A stretch of 64,000 bases of DNA from Pseudomonadales bacterium (GCA_012103505.1 WLWP01000001.1:1922001-1986000), one strand, 5' to 3'; shown: positions 1 to 9,721, numbered from the stretch's first letter. Notes: generated by a model not told the origin, from the sequence alone. A program made the numbers and translations.

Positions 1-1
1 C

Positions 2-1372
2 TCACCCACTAAACGTGAGGAGACAGCAACTCTCTGGCGCCTCGCGCTACCCCTAATTTTTGCTCAGCTCGCCCAGATGGGAATGGGTGTGGTCGATGCT
101 GTCATGGCGGGTAACTACAGCTCGACAGATCTCGCCGGTGTAGCACTCGGAGGCAGTGTTTTCTGGCCTGTGATGATGCTCATGATGGGCATGCTCCAAG
201 CCCTCACCCCAACAATCTCTCAGCTAAATGGCGCTGGACGGGTAAAAGAGATTGGCGAAGTGGTGAGGCAAGGAATTTGGCTCGCGCTCTTTGGCGGCAT
301 TTGCGCGGCCTTCCTACTCAACAATATTGGCATCGTGTATAGCTGGATGTCTGTCGCGGCTGAACCAGCCGCGATCTCAATCCCCTACTTGCGTATGTGC
401 AGTTACGGCGTACCAGCACTATTGATCTTCTTTAGTCTCCGTTTCTTAGCGGACGGTACTGGCTTCACCAAACCGGCCCTATATATCAGCGTCAGTGCAC
501 TGCTCCTCAAAATCCCGCTTAACTACGTATTAATCTATGGAGAATTTGGGTTACCCGAACTTGGCGGCGTGGGCTGTGGGCTCGCACAAGCCATCATCAT
601 GTGGTGGCAGCTCGCTATGATCACCATCGTTGTGACCCGAAAACGGTTTCGTGCCACCACCTGGATGAGCAAATTTACTTTGCCACAGTGGCGGCATATC
701 AAACCGCTTTTAGTACTCGGAATTCCGATCGGCGCGACCATTTTTGCGGAGATGGGATTGTTCTCGCTAACAACACTCCTCCTCGGTCGCTTTGGCTCAG
801 AAGTCGTGTCGTCACACAACATCGCTATGAATCTGAATGGCGTGCTGTTTATGCCAGCCCTCGCGCTCGGCATGGCATCAACGATACGCATTGGCTTCAG
901 AGTTGGTGCAGGCGAAGTTCTCGAGGCGAGATCAACGGCACTGATTGCGATGCTCTCAACGGTTGCCGTGGGTTTTGCGGGCTCGATCGCCATCTTCTTT
1001 TTCCGCGAGGACATGGTCAGTCTGTACACCGAGGAAGCGTCAGTCATGTCGCTGTCAGCGACCCTTCTCTTGTTTGTCGTTGTCTTCTTGATGTTCGATG
1101 CAGCACAAGCCACAGCAGCTGGTGCATTGCGAGGTTATAAAGATACGAAGACACCGATGTGGATAGCGATATTCAGCTACTGGGGCGTTGGCTTGCCTCT
1201 TGAGTGCATCCTTGGTTTCGGCTGGATCGGTGAGCCTATGGGAGTTTATGGATTTTGGATTGGCTTAGCGAGCGGTGTGGGTACGGCCGCATTGCTGCTG
1301 TCTACCCGTCTATGGCTAACCAGCAACAACACAACGCGCATTACACGCTTGTCACACCTCGCTCCGAACTAG
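2..1372 (+). CDS. MATE-family efflux transporter, 5' end cut by window
   Basis: This is a multidrug and toxin extrusion (MATE) inner-membrane antiporter, which exports cationic organic compounds using a Na+ or H+ gradient. The reading frame is open from base 2, and the residues before the first visible ATG (LALPLIFAQLAQMGMG, then DAVMAG) already match the conserved first membrane helix of the family, so the true start lies just outside the window. About 456 residues are visible, close to the family's usual 440-460. Roughly twelve hydrophobic segments alternate with short loops, and the two-fold MATE repeat is visible (a second IPIGATIFAEMG block near the middle). The stop overlaps the stop of the convergent gene on the other strand. 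The family call is secure; the substrate is unknown. Confidence 0.93.
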   Translation, partial: SPTKREETATLWRLALPLIFAQLAQMGMGVVDAVMAGNYSSTDLAGVALGGSVFWPVMMLMMGMLQALTPTISQLNGAGRVKEIGEVVRQGIWLALFGGICAAFLLNNIGIVYSWMSVAAEPAAISIPYLRMCSYGVPALLIFFSLRFLADGTGFTKPALYISVSALLLKIPLNYVLIYGEFGLPELGGVGCGLAQAIIMWWQLAMITIVVTRKRFRATTWMSKFTLPQWRHIKPLLVLGIPIGATIFAEMGLFSLTTLLLGRFGSEVVSSHNIAMNLNGVLFMPALALGMASTIRIGFRVGAGEVLEARSTALIAMLSTVAVGFAGSIAIFFFREDMVSLYTEEASVMSLSATLLLFVVVFLMFDAAQATAAGALRGYKDTKTPMWIAIFSYWGVGLPLECILGFGWIGEPMGVYGFWIGLASGVGTAALLLSTRLWLTSNNTTRITRLSHLAPN

Positions 1373-2448
1373 GCTTGCTTATCTTCAAACCCTTCGCGCA
1401 ATACGGCGGGAACTTTTCCGACACTCAACAACGACTCGACACAGTCTCGAATCGAGACATCAAGGGCTCGAAACTCAATCGGAACCACAGATTTCATACG
1501 ATCGTTGCGGAGCTCGACATGAGCCCAATAACCTCGCAGCTCCTCTTCGCGGGCTTGTATACGTTCCGGAAAGGGATCTGTCACACCCGGGGTCGCGTGA
1601 CCCAGTTCAGGCAATAACCGATCAATGTCGGCGCAGATATCTTCAACCTTGCGCATGTCGGTTGACCACGCGATATATCGCTCTCCATTCTGAACCGCAA
1701 CACTTTCTAACAAACCAACGTGACAAAACGCATCATCACGCACATCGACCGTCATCCACGGTCGGTACGCACCATTCTGATAGTATTTACCCAACAACAT
1801 CGTTTCGATGTTGTGTTGCCATGGTCCTTTTTCCTTTTGATGGGCACTCTGTATCGGCCCCACGTTATCAGCCGGGCAACAGGTAATCGCATCCCAACCA
1901 CCATGAACTTCAGCCGCATCTGAAAAGACACGCTGCGCAATAACTTTACCCATGGAATAGCCCTGACCGCGCGCAGGGGTTCTCTTTGGATTGGACTCAT
2001 CTGGATAGCGGTCTTCGTAACAAACCGGTCTACGGACGAGCTCCTGCAAATCAGCTTCCGATATAACTGCTGCAATACTGGAGGTCACAATCACGCGAGT
2101 TACCGACTCAGACTCGTTAACGCTGTTTATAATGTGATCACAAACCCGACGCACATAGTCGTGATCATCGTAATCACTGACGTGCGAAACGTGCGCTACG
2201 CCATGACAACCCTTGAAAATTTCGTCAAAACAACCTGCATCATCCAAGTTCGCACTGTGCAAAGTGAGCCGACCTGAGGCATAGGCACCCATATTCTTGA
2301 GAAACCCAACTTTAGAATCTTCATTCACATCACGCACGCAAGCGCGCACGCGATAGCCACGATCCAATAACTCACGTACCACCCAGCCGCCAATAAATCC
2401 TGCGGCTCCGGTTACTGCTACGCGACCGCCTTTTGGTATTGCTGCCAT
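1369..2448 (-). CDS. NAD(P)-dependent epimerase/reductase (extended SDR, dihydroflavonol/cinnamoyl-CoA reductase-like)
   Basis: A 359-residue extended short-chain dehydrogenase that should reduce an aldehyde or ketone with NADPH in the cytoplasm. The N-terminal Rossmann motif GAAGFIG is at about residues 14-20, a TSS serine pair at about 132-134, and the catalytic Tyr and Lys are in YSMGK at about 164-168. The start is the ATG at 2448, which has a GGGGGAAAG ribosome site; a longer frame upstream is open but has no such support. It is convergent with the MATE gene and lies 47 bases downstream of an acetyltransferase gene on the same strand, so it may be cotranscribed with it. The substrate cannot be told from sequence. 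Confidence 0.88.
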   Translation of the reverse strand: MAAIPKGGRVAVTGAAGFIGGWVVRELLDRGYRVRACVRDVNEDSKVGFLKNMGAYASGRLTLHSANLDDAGCFDEIFKGCHGVAHVSHVSDYDDHDYVRRVCDHIINSVNESESVTRVIVTSSIAAVISEADLQELVRRPVCYEDRYPDESNPKRTPARGQGYSMGKVIAQRVFSDAAEVHGGWDAITCCPADNVGPIQSAHQKEKGPWQHNIETMLLGKYYQNGAYRPWMTVDVRDDAFCHVGLLESVAVQNGERYIAWSTDMRKVEDICADIDRLLPELGHATPGVTDPFPERIQAREEELRGYWAHVELRNDRMKSVVPIEFRALDVSIRDCVESLLSVGKVPAVLREGFEDKQA

Positions 2449-2495
2449 CTTTCCCCCAAAAATATTGTCTAAAAAACCACGTGTCCTAAAACACT

Positions 2496-3818
2496 TTAAC
2501 AGTACACAGCGTCGCAATAGACGACGTCACCTGAAAAATCTTCGAGATTCCAGGGCAACGTGTGAACTCTGAACTTTTGCACATCTTCGCCTGAACTGGC
2601 CAAGGCGTCATACTCTAGCGCGCGGGTATCGCAGAGAAAACACAAGTGCGTCGCGCCATCCTCTAGTAACTCAGATGCTACTCCCCGAACTAGACACAAT
2701 AATTCCTCGACATCAGCAAAACCATAGTCGAGAACGAAAGCCAACCTTAGCTCCTGCCCGGTTTCGACATCCCCGTCCGCCTTAAGCAGAAAATTCCTTT
2801 CGTTCACCGACCAAATGCCTAGGACGGCGTTGGCAGTCGCGCGAAAATCAACCAGACCGTAACTCGCGACCTTAGTCGTTCGTGCCTGGAAACTCACAAC
2901 ATCATAGGGTTGGAAGAAGGTTCTATTTCGGTGCGTTTTATTAATTAAATCAATAATTTGGGTGGTATCACTCGCAATCAGTTCAGCCTCAACTGCGAGC
3001 TCTGTCAAAGGGATGGAAATTCTGGCGATCTCCATTCCTTCCACCGGTGGGAAGCCCATGTGCTGCATGTGCGCATTGTTGGGATCGATCATCGAATACG
3101 GGAACGGAACGTTGTAGTCCTGAAAGGTCCGGCGCGAATCGATCGAGGCCGCCAACGCCTGTGAGATGCTACCAGACCGATAATCGGGATGGACCCGGTA
3201 GTGATGTTGGTAGACACAATACGCACCCGTATCTCCTCGATAGCTAATCGGCCGGAGCGCGCAATCGTAGAACCCAACGATTTGCCCATCGGCTTCTACC
3301 ACCGATGCATCGATTGTGTGCATCAGCTGGAGATAATCATCGAAGTACACACCGCGATCGACCACCCACTTGGTGCCGTCGAGCATTTCCATCGGACAAG
3401 CGCGCTCCAGGGCCACACACCCTGCAGCATCTGACGGCTCGTAGTTTCTGATAACCACACCGTCGGCCAGTGGTGGATAAGATGTCCAATATTTAACCCG
3501 GCAAGGCAACACTTCCTCGAACCGAACTTGGAGAACGAAAATGTGTTCCGAGTCCACATAAAGATCGGCGTAACAGAGATCCTCTTCAGGGTGGCGCACC
3601 TCGCCCAACTGAAAGCGGAGTTCCCCACGCTGCTCACGCAACTTTACGAGCGGCCGGTAGGTCTCTAAGAAAGTGGACAGGCCAAAGTCGTTCTCTCGAT
3701 CAAAAAGGTTCGCATCTCCCGCCGCCTCATCACTGGCCAATGGATCCCCGCTATAGAGATCACACAGCCATTCGAGGCGCGTCTTCTTCTGCTGTTCGAT
3801 CTCAGCGAGTGTGCTCAT
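2496..3818 (-). CDS. GNAT-like acetyltransferase family protein
   Basis: A 440-residue cytoplasmic protein. The central part (about residues 120-270) contains a GNAT-like segment with a YRVHPDYRSGS stretch resembling the acetyl-CoA pyrophosphate loop, followed by an N-x-x-x-x-x-x-GF pattern typical of the end of the GNAT core. The remaining halves are not recognised. The start is placed at the ATG at 3818 (protein begins MSTLAEIEQQ), which lies inside the last codons of the upstream serine hydrolase gene, a 17-base overlap that suggests translational coupling. The acceptor substrate is unknown. GNAT membership is moderately supported; the loop is not a perfect R/QxxGxG/A match. Confidence 0.65.
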   Translation of the reverse strand: MSTLAEIEQQKKTRLEWLCDLYSGDPLASDEAAGDANLFDRENDFGLSTFLETYRPLVKLREQRGELRFQLGEVRHPEEDLCYADLYVDSEHIFVLQVRFEEVLPCRVKYWTSYPPLADGVVIRNYEPSDAAGCVALERACPMEMLDGTKWVVDRGVYFDDYLQLMHTIDASVVEADGQIVGFYDCALRPISYRGDTGAYCVYQHHYRVHPDYRSGSISQALAASIDSRRTFQDYNVPFPYSMIDPNNAHMQHMGFPPVEGMEIARISIPLTELAVEAELIASDTTQIIDLINKTHRNRTFFQPYDVVSFQARTTKVASYGLVDFRATANAVLGIWSVNERNFLLKADGDVETGQELRLAFVLDYGFADVEELLCLVRGVASELLEDGATHLCFLCDTRALEYDALASSGEDVQKFRVHTLPWNLEDFSGDVVYCDAVYC

Positions 3819-4962
3819 AGACCAATTTCTCAAACTGGTAGAACGTATCGAGGCAGGCTGGATCGGCGAAAGGCAGCACCTGCGAGACAAATACACCAGC
3901 CAGATCATTCTGTCTGTCGATCCAGTAGCAGCAGTTACTCAAACCCGCCCACATCAAAGTACCTTTAGGACGACCAGTGAAGCCAGCTTCCTCGTTAATT
4001 TGGAAAGTTAAGCCCCAACTTTTTTCGTCGCCTGGAAAAAATTCCGCATCCTGACTTCGGGTTAGATCCGAGCTCGGAAGCTTAGTGACCCGTAGGTCCC
4101 CCAAGTGATTTTGAGCCATCAAATCTACGGTCTCGGCTTCGAGTATGCGGGCGCCATCCAGCTCACCACCACGCAGTAACATCGTGAGGAAGCGCGAGTA
4201 GTCCGTGGCACTGGAAAGCAGTCCGCCGCCACCCATTTCGAATTCTGGTGCCGGTCCCGGTGCCGCTTCGGGTGGAGCGACGAGCGCTCCTTCCTGATCT
4301 CTGACCAGCATGGCCATCATCTTTGCGAGCATGGCCTCGCTCGGGGCAAAACCGGTGTCTTGCATGCCTAGGGGCTCGGTAATGTGTTCTTGGAAATATT
4401 CCCCAAGCGTCGTGCCTGAAACTGTCTCGATCATTTGACCTACCCAGTCGATACCAATGCCATATTCCCAGCGCTCACCGGGGTCGAACATTAAGGGCAC
4501 CTCGAGAGACTTTTTCTGTAAGGTCATTATGGAAGGTAGGCCAAGTTTCTCCTGTACCTTGATCGCTTCACTGTTCCAAATCTCATAGACGAATCCAGAA
4601 CTGTGCGTAAGCAAGTTTCTAAGGGTAATAGGCTGGTGGCTGTCTCGGAGAATCGGCTCGCCGTTGTCGTCGTAGCCAGTGAATACCTTCGCCACTCCAA
4701 GGTAAGGACAGATTTCTCCGGCAGGTGCATCGAGAGACAGCTGGCCACGTTCAACACATTGCATCGCGGCAACACCGGTAACAGCCTTGGTCATCGACAT
4801 AATCGCCCCGACCGTATCTACCGTCATCGGCGATCCATTTGGGGCACGAGACCCGAACGCTCCTTCGTAGCGCTGCCCACCTGAGTCACATACGACAGCG
4901 GAGACTGCCGTCATTGTGCTTTCAGTTGCTACTCGCAACAGGTCATCTATCTCTTTGTGCAT
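3802..4962 (-). CDS. Serine hydrolase, beta-lactamase class C/EstB family
   Basis: A 386-residue serine hydrolase of the penicillin-binding-protein fold. The nucleophile motif SMTK is at about residues 56-59, followed by WEYGIGID, which fits the second (YxN-like) catalytic element, and a C-terminal glycine-rich region near GTLMWAGLSN corresponding to the HTG-like strand. No signal peptide is visible, which favours a cytoplasmic esterase (EstB type) over a secreted beta-lactamase. The ATG at 4962 is chosen; two codons further upstream there is only a TTG. The next gene starts inside its end. Substrates of such enzymes range from short-chain esters to lactams, and sequence alone does not decide. 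Confidence 0.85.
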   Translation of the reverse strand: MHKEIDDLLRVATESTMTAVSAVVCDSGGQRYEGAFGSRAPNGSPMTVDTVGAIMSMTKAVTGVAAMQCVERGQLSLDAPAGEICPYLGVAKVFTGYDDNGEPILRDSHQPITLRNLLTHSSGFVYEIWNSEAIKVQEKLGLPSIMTLQKKSLEVPLMFDPGERWEYGIGIDWVGQMIETVSGTTLGEYFQEHITEPLGMQDTGFAPSEAMLAKMMAMLVRDQEGALVAPPEAAPGPAPEFEMGGGGLLSSATDYSRFLTMLLRGGELDGARILEAETVDLMAQNHLGDLRVTKLPSSDLTRSQDAEFFPGDEKSWGLTFQINEEAGFTGRPKGTLMWAGLSNCCYWIDRQNDLAGVFVSQVLPFADPACLDTFYQFEKLVYEHTR

Positions 4963-5065
4963 GTGCAACCCAATACGTTAAAGGAGTCTCTGAGTCTAAC
5001 AGGCAGCATCAGCTACGGTAACTCGTACTGGTGGCGGACGCACTTGGCCCCGCCTCAGTTTCCGT

Positions 5066-6643
5066 TCACGTTGTTGCCGCCGTCTTCGCGTCGATCTCAG
5101 CCTGCACCTGTGCCAACTTTTCCTCCGTAAGCGAGTAATTCCACAAGATTGGGACGGCGACAAATTTGAAGATGGCAGGTACGATCGAGTACAAACAAGC
5201 CAGCCACAACAGAGACTCACCGGTGTTCGGGTCAGTGATCGGATCTGCTAACGAGTTAAAGCCGACATATGTCGCTGCAGTTGTGCCAACGATGAGCCCC
5301 ACTGCGTAAGCAATCTTGCGCGTCATAGTCCAGATACTGAAGTAGGCGCCACCTTGCTTTTTCCCGGTAGTGGCGCTGTCTAAGTCAACGACGTCAGCTG
5401 CCATGGCGTAAGGCAGTGCGCTAAGCGCGCCTATCGAACTGCCTTTCAAACACATTACCCCGATGAAGAAGGCGAACTTGCCAGTAGGTATGCCCTCGAA
5501 TCGCTCGTTCAATCCAGCGAGCCAAGAATCAGGTAAGAAACCCAAAGTATGCTGTAACTCAAAAGAGGTAAACCATTCCTGTGGCGCTATCGCGATGAGC
5601 GGTATCAAACAAGACCACAATGCGTACCAGAAAATGGCTGCCATCGTTGCACGATGTTTGCCAATGCGACGGGACAACATGAACCAAAGCGGAATGGCTG
5701 CGATCTGCGATATGAAATAAGGCGCGAGGTAAAAGCCGTAAAGGTCGCCCGCCAGCAACACATGTTTGACGAAGAAAAAACTCAACGAATTGGTCATCGC
5801 TGAGCCGATTGTAGAAAACAAGAATATGATAACAAGCTTGCGATAGGGTTCATTTTGCCAGACATATCGAAAGCTTTCACGGATGGGGATACGCCCAGTA
5901 CCAGATTCCTTAACCGGATATTCGGGAACGACCTTCACCATATTGAGAACGAGCAACGGCATTAGGATCGCAACGCCGATGGACAAGAAATAGACGGCAT
6001 CTGTAGGCTTGGTGTAACCCCAGAACACAATGATCGCAGGCGTCATCGCTCCGATCAGCGATCCGGTGACAGTGAAGGCTTCTTTCCAGCTCATCACCAA
6101 GGTCCGCTCGTTATATCCCCGCGCCAATTCCGCGCCCCAAGCCGAGTACGGCACATCCTTAATGGTTGCACCCACATACATCAAGATGAGAACACCCAGT
6201 AGGTACGGATAACCGGAGTTGAAAGTCGCGCCTAGAAATGTGACTTCCGCAAACTCGATCGGAGGGATCCAAAGCAGCCAAACACCCGCAATAAATATGG
6301 GTGTGCCGATTAAAATAAAGGGCTTGCGCCTCCCCCATCGAGTACGGATACGGTCTGAGTAGAATCCGATCAACGGGTCGGTCAAACCATCAAACACCCG
6401 GCTAAGAGCGAGCATCAACCCCACGAAACCAAGACTCAGAGCGAAGCCATCAGAGTCGGCATAGACTGGCGTTAGATAGACCGCAAGGGGTAGTGTCGCC
6501 ATGGACAAAGGCATCGACGGTGCACCGTATGACGCTAGCCTAAAATTGCTTATAGGTTTTTGTTCCGCCCCGCCACCTTGATTAGCTTGTTCTCCAGAAG
6601 ACGGTCCTTCTGCAGAAGATTGTTCGTCTGAGATTGCTCCCAT
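5066..6643 (-). CDS. GPH-type MFS sodium:sugar-like symporter
   Basis: A 525-residue twelve-helix inner-membrane carrier of the glycoside-pentoside-hexuronide:cation branch of the MFS. Typical marks are a loop of the type DPLIGFYSDRIRTRWGRRKPF after the second helix and the repeated hydrophobic segments. The first about 35 residues are hydrophilic and rich in Gly/Gln/Ser/Glu, unusual for the family, so the real start could be a later Met such as in MPLSMATLPL. The upstream ribosome site is weak. Its 5' end abuts a truncated ychJ reading on the other strand, which suggests a past rearrangement there. In marine bacteria GPH-like carriers next to CoA-dependent enzymes often carry steroid or aromatic substrates, but that is inference. 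Confidence 0.88.
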   Translation of the reverse strand: MGAISDEQSSAEGPSSGEQANQGGGAEQKPISNFRLASYGAPSMPLSMATLPLAVYLTPVYADSDGFALSLGFVGLMLALSRVFDGLTDPLIGFYSDRIRTRWGRRKPFILIGTPIFIAGVWLLWIPPIEFAEVTFLGATFNSGYPYLLGVLILMYVGATIKDVPYSAWGAELARGYNERTLVMSWKEAFTVTGSLIGAMTPAIIVFWGYTKPTDAVYFLSIGVAILMPLLVLNMVKVVPEYPVKESGTGRIPIRESFRYVWQNEPYRKLVIIFLFSTIGSAMTNSLSFFFVKHVLLAGDLYGFYLAPYFISQIAAIPLWFMLSRRIGKHRATMAAIFWYALWSCLIPLIAIAPQEWFTSFELQHTLGFLPDSWLAGLNERFEGIPTGKFAFFIGVMCLKGSSIGALSALPYAMAADVVDLDSATTGKKQGGAYFSIWTMTRKIAYAVGLIVGTTAATYVGFNSLADPITDPNTGESLLWLACLYSIVPAIFKFVAVPILWNYSLTEEKLAQVQAEIDAKTAATT

Positions 6644-6882
6644 GCTTCAAAACCTGGCATCCAGAGACACGGCCTACCCACATTGAGTTTGACCCAAACC
6701 AGAATTGGTTGGGCTTAAGCATTAAAGACGTAAAACATGGTGCGGTAGAATCAGAAGTTGAGTTCGTCGCTCGATTCAAAACTGACGGCCGCGGCCATCG
6801 CTTGCATGAACGTAGCCGCTTCGTCTTCGAAAACGGCCGTTGGTACTACATCGACGGTGAAATCCAAAGTTCTACCCGGTGA
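6634..6882 (+). pseudogene. ychJ: Truncated YchJ-like (UPF0225) fragment, C-terminal domain only
   Basis: About 80 residues match the C-terminal NTF2-like domain of YchJ: TWHPETRP, then WLGL, VEFVARF, LHERSRF and GRWYYIDG in the family order. YchJ normally starts with a SEC-C zinc motif (CxCG....CC) and about 50 more residues that are absent here. The frame is closed by a stop at 6583-6585, and the few codons before KTWHP do not resemble the family. The only start is a TTG inside the 5' end of the divergent GPH carrier gene. I read it as a remnant left by a rearrangement with a breakpoint near 6645. A functional short form cannot be excluded. Confidence 0.6.
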
Positions 6883-6909
6883 AAGGTCCAGGTGAGTTCT
6901 AATTGTTGG

Positions 6910-8169
6910 CTAGACGATCGCATCTTCTTTGTTCGGCAGTTTGACGATTAGACTGACAACACCAGCTAACACAAAAGCAATGCACCAAATCTGAAACGCG
7001 AGCATGTAAGAACCGGCCCAGTCCGCAATGTATCCAGTGATCGCAACCCAAAACATCGCAGGCGCTAAAAAGAATGACAACAGTCCATTCACTCGCGAAA
7101 ACTTAGCGGCACCAAAGAGTCTCGATATCAACACCGATCGAACCGGCACCATGCCCCCGAATCCCAAGCCAAATAGAGCTGACGCGACGATGAGGAGCGT
7201 AAAACTATGGCCCAACATCAACGCAATCGTCGAACCGATGTAGGCAATCACGCCTAGCATGACGGTGATCTTGGATGACACGTTATCCATCATCCACCCA
7301 AAAACGATCTTACCGGCAATCGCAAACATTCCAGCAAAAGACAGCAGCCAAGCGCCATCCGAGATTGTGAACTCTAGTTCAGTCGATATGTAGGTCGGCA
7401 GATGGGTCGCCATGGCTGAGTAAACGCCATTCATCAAACCAAAGGTGAGTACAACACTCCAAAATGCTTTGGAGGTTAGAAACTCTTTGTACGTCTGGAG
7501 TACACCACCTTCTGGAGTTTCTGGGATCGATGACTCGTCACCTACTTTTTCTGGCTCTGGCAAACCGTCGATCGTGGCCCCGATATCGCTGGGTCGCTGC
7601 CGGACTAACATTATCGTCAACGGCAAAACCAAACCAAACAACAACCCCGCGTAGATCACATAGGCGTTGCGCCACCCGATATTCTCTGCAAGCCAGGCAT
7701 TGGCAATCGGCATGAACACACCTGCAACCGAAATCCCCATGATCGCTATGCCGAGAGCCTTGCCGCGGTGGGTTGAAAACCAGTTAACCATCAGCTTGGT
7801 GTGAACAAGTGGTCCAACGCCGGTCCAAGCCATCCCTTGGAAGGGTATGAGTACTAGCAACAACGTCCAATACGAATCGACGACCTGCATGAGCAAATAA
7901 CCCATACCCATCCATACGGCGGCACAAGAAATAATGATTCGAAGTTGGAATCGGTCAATCAGGTACCCCATAAAGGGCGCCGTCATACTGCCGCTGATGA
8001 GCGTCACGCTTATCGCGAGCGAAAGATCACCTCGACTAACGTCAAAGTCCTGCATCCAGTGCGGAAAAAACACACCACGCGCATGCAAGAAGAAGCTGGC
8101 AGCAAGGAAACAGACGACAAAGGCATAACCCATGAGGGTGTAGCCATAAAACCACGGCGTTTTGCGCAT
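6910..8169 (-). CDS. MFS transporter (monocarboxylate/oxalate-formate type)
   Basis: A 419-residue twelve-helix major facilitator carrier. It begins with FYGYTLMGYAFVVCF, the first helix usual for the oxalate/formate and monocarboxylate branch, and has a cytoplasmic loop rich in Glu/Pro between the two halves (about residues 205-230). Its ATG follows directly after the stop codon of the upstream VOC gene (TAGATG), so the two are in one transcript together with the phosphotriesterase-like gene. The context suggests uptake of an organic acid or lactone that the neighbouring enzymes process. The substrate is unknown. Confidence 0.9.
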   Translation of the reverse strand: MRKTPWFYGYTLMGYAFVVCFLAASFFLHARGVFFPHWMQDFDVSRGDLSLAISVTLISGSMTAPFMGYLIDRFQLRIIISCAAVWMGMGYLLMQVVDSYWTLLLVLIPFQGMAWTGVGPLVHTKLMVNWFSTHRGKALGIAIMGISVAGVFMPIANAWLAENIGWRNAYVIYAGLLFGLVLPLTIMLVRQRPSDIGATIDGLPEPEKVGDESSIPETPEGGVLQTYKEFLTSKAFWSVVLTFGLMNGVYSAMATHLPTYISTELEFTISDGAWLLSFAGMFAIAGKIVFGWMMDNVSSKITVMLGVIAYIGSTIALMLGHSFTLLIVASALFGLGFGGMVPVRSVLISRLFGAAKFSRVNGLLSFFLAPAMFWVAITGYIADWAGSYMLAFQIWCIAFVLAGVVSLIVKLPNKEDAIV

Positions 8170-8667
8170 CTATGTGTTGGTTAACCCTGCATCACCGTAC
8201 TCATCAGCAGGGCCGCGCCCACCCGGACCAAGACGCCCGCCGTCACCTAAGTGCCCTTGTCCTGGCACAAAGTTGAATTCCACCCGGATACCATCAGGGT
8301 CTTCAAACAAAACGGAATAATAGCCGGGCGCAAAATGACCGCCTTCTTCTGGGCCATGGACAATATTGATGTGCTCTTCTTGGCGCACATGTTCAAAGAT
8401 CGCATCAACGTCAGCTTCCGAGCGTGCCCGAAAGCAAAAGTGATGCAGTCCCGGTGTGTCTTGATCGAACTGTTGTGACGCTTTGTCAGCTGGTGCCCCT
8501 CTGACCAAGATGCCCGTCCGACTGCCGATGCAATAAAGCGTGGTGTCATTCCGTATCAACGTCTTCATCTCCAAAAAGTGACAAAGACGCTCCCAAAAGG
8601 GCAAGCATCGTACTGGATCAGAAACTGTTAGCTGGATATGTGCAATGCCATTAACCGCGATCGTCAC
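8170..8667 (-). CDS. VOC (glyoxalase/dioxygenase) family protein
   Basis: A 165-residue vicinal-oxygen-chelate protein with the paired beta-alpha-beta modules of the fold. The pattern starts with GIAHIQLTVSD and contains LHHFCFRA and the late SVLFEDPDGIRVEF strand carrying the usual metal-ligand Glu. Its start is the GTG at 8667, preceded by GGAG with six bases spacing and overlapping the stop of the upstream phosphotriesterase-like gene. Upstream, in-frame Met codons would give a Cys-rich extension overlapping that gene and are unlikely. Such proteins act as isomerases, lyases or ring-cleaving dioxygenases on small metabolites. It sits in an operon lactonase - VOC - MFS carrier. The reaction cannot be fixed. 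Confidence 0.85.
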   Translation of the reverse strand: MTIAVNGIAHIQLTVSDPVRCLPFWERLCHFLEMKTLIRNDTTLYCIGSRTGILVRGAPADKASQQFDQDTPGLHHFCFRARSEADVDAIFEHVRQEEHINIVHGPEEGGHFAPGYYSVLFEDPDGIRVEFNFVPGQGHLGDGGRLGPGGRGPADEYGDAGLTNT

Positions 8668-8668
8668 G

Positions 8669-9622
8669 CTATTCTCCGCACAGAAAGCGTTTTGGGTTAT
8701 CAACAAACAGTGTCTGCACTTGCTCGTCGGTCGCACCCATTTCCTTGAGATCCGGGATCACAAACCGATTGATGTATAGGTACTGTTCGGGGTTGTGACG
8801 CTGAAACTCATGTTCATCTGGGATGGTGCCATCAGGTTGTTCTTTGTGAATATGCAGACAAATACAGTCATGCGCAGGGCACAAGCGATCCCCATAGCCC
8901 ATATCGATCAAGCGCTTTAACGTTACCGTGCGCATGTGTGGCGACACCAAACGACCCGGGTAGCGGTCCAATCCGAGATAGCATCCCTGATCGAGGATCC
9001 ATTCCAAGTATTCTGTATCGGTCGTGTCGTTGGAGTGATCAATCTTAACTTTTGTGAGATCGACACCCTCCTCCTTAAAGATCTTGATCTGTTGCCGCGC
9101 TACATGACCGGTCGGATATGAGTGCACCATGATCGGCACGCCTGTTTCCTTGTGTGCACGTGCAACCGCTCTTGCCATCACCTCTAACATCGGCGTGACC
9201 CCTTCGAAATCCGCCGCACACTTTAATAGGCCGGCCTTGATATCTGTGCCTCTGAAGCCTTCCGTTAGATCCTTGATAAACTCTTTTGCCATCTGATTCG
9301 GACCGACGCCGTGCAAAAAGCGCGGCACATCTAGCCACCAACCCGTAACGTTGATGATATTAACTCCGGAACCCTCGGCGACCGTGTGCAATAACTGTGC
9401 TTTGCGGCCGAGATCAAAAGTGGTCGCATCGACGATCGTATCTATGCCTTCCGCTTTTGCGGATTTTAAAGTCGCAATCGCTCGTTCTTCCCTATCCGGA
9501 CCGAGCAAATCAGGGTAACTATCGATCAATCCGCTAGCACACACCATCACGTGCTCATGCATCAACGTAAAACCAAGATCATCCCCGCTTAGCGGTCCCA
9601 GAACGCTATTTACCTGTCCCAT
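8669..9622 (-). CDS. Phosphotriesterase-family metal-dependent hydrolase (lactonase-like)
   Basis: A 317-residue TIM-barrel amidohydrolase of the phosphotriesterase family, with a binuclear metal centre. The N-terminal HEH pair is at residues 22-24 (MHEHVMV). The bridging Lys is probably in GLLKCAADF, later His ligands lie in MVHSYPTGH and KIDHSNDT, and the final Asp is in CPAHDCICL. Family members mostly hydrolyse lactones and only some act on organophosphates. The start at 9622 has a strong GGGAGAAGG ribosome site. It is the first gene of a leftward operon and is divergent from the thiolase operon across a 99-base gap, so a shared control region is likely. Confidence 0.9.
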   Translation of the reverse strand: MGQVNSVLGPLSGDDLGFTLMHEHVMVCASGLIDSYPDLLGPDREERAIATLKSAKAEGIDTIVDATTFDLGRKAQLLHTVAEGSGVNIINVTGWWLDVPRFLHGVGPNQMAKEFIKDLTEGFRGTDIKAGLLKCAADFEGVTPMLEVMARAVARAHKETGVPIMVHSYPTGHVARQQIKIFKEEGVDLTKVKIDHSNDTTDTEYLEWILDQGCYLGLDRYPGRLVSPHMRTVTLKRLIDMGYGDRLCPAHDCICLHIHKEQPDGTIPDEHEFQRHNPEQYLYINRFVIPDLKEMGATDEQVQTLFVDNPKRFLCGE

Positions 9623-9721
9623 CCCTTCTCCCAATTTGAAACGCCCGCTTCTATCCTACCGGAAATATTGGCAAGATTACGGCGCGACAAATTCTATACG
9701 CAGTTTAAGAGGGGAGAGAAC

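Noticed and set aside
535..1140. Long open frames on both strands inside the MATE gene
   Set aside because: They are shadows of the MATE coding frame, with low-complexity or shuffled composition and no family pattern.
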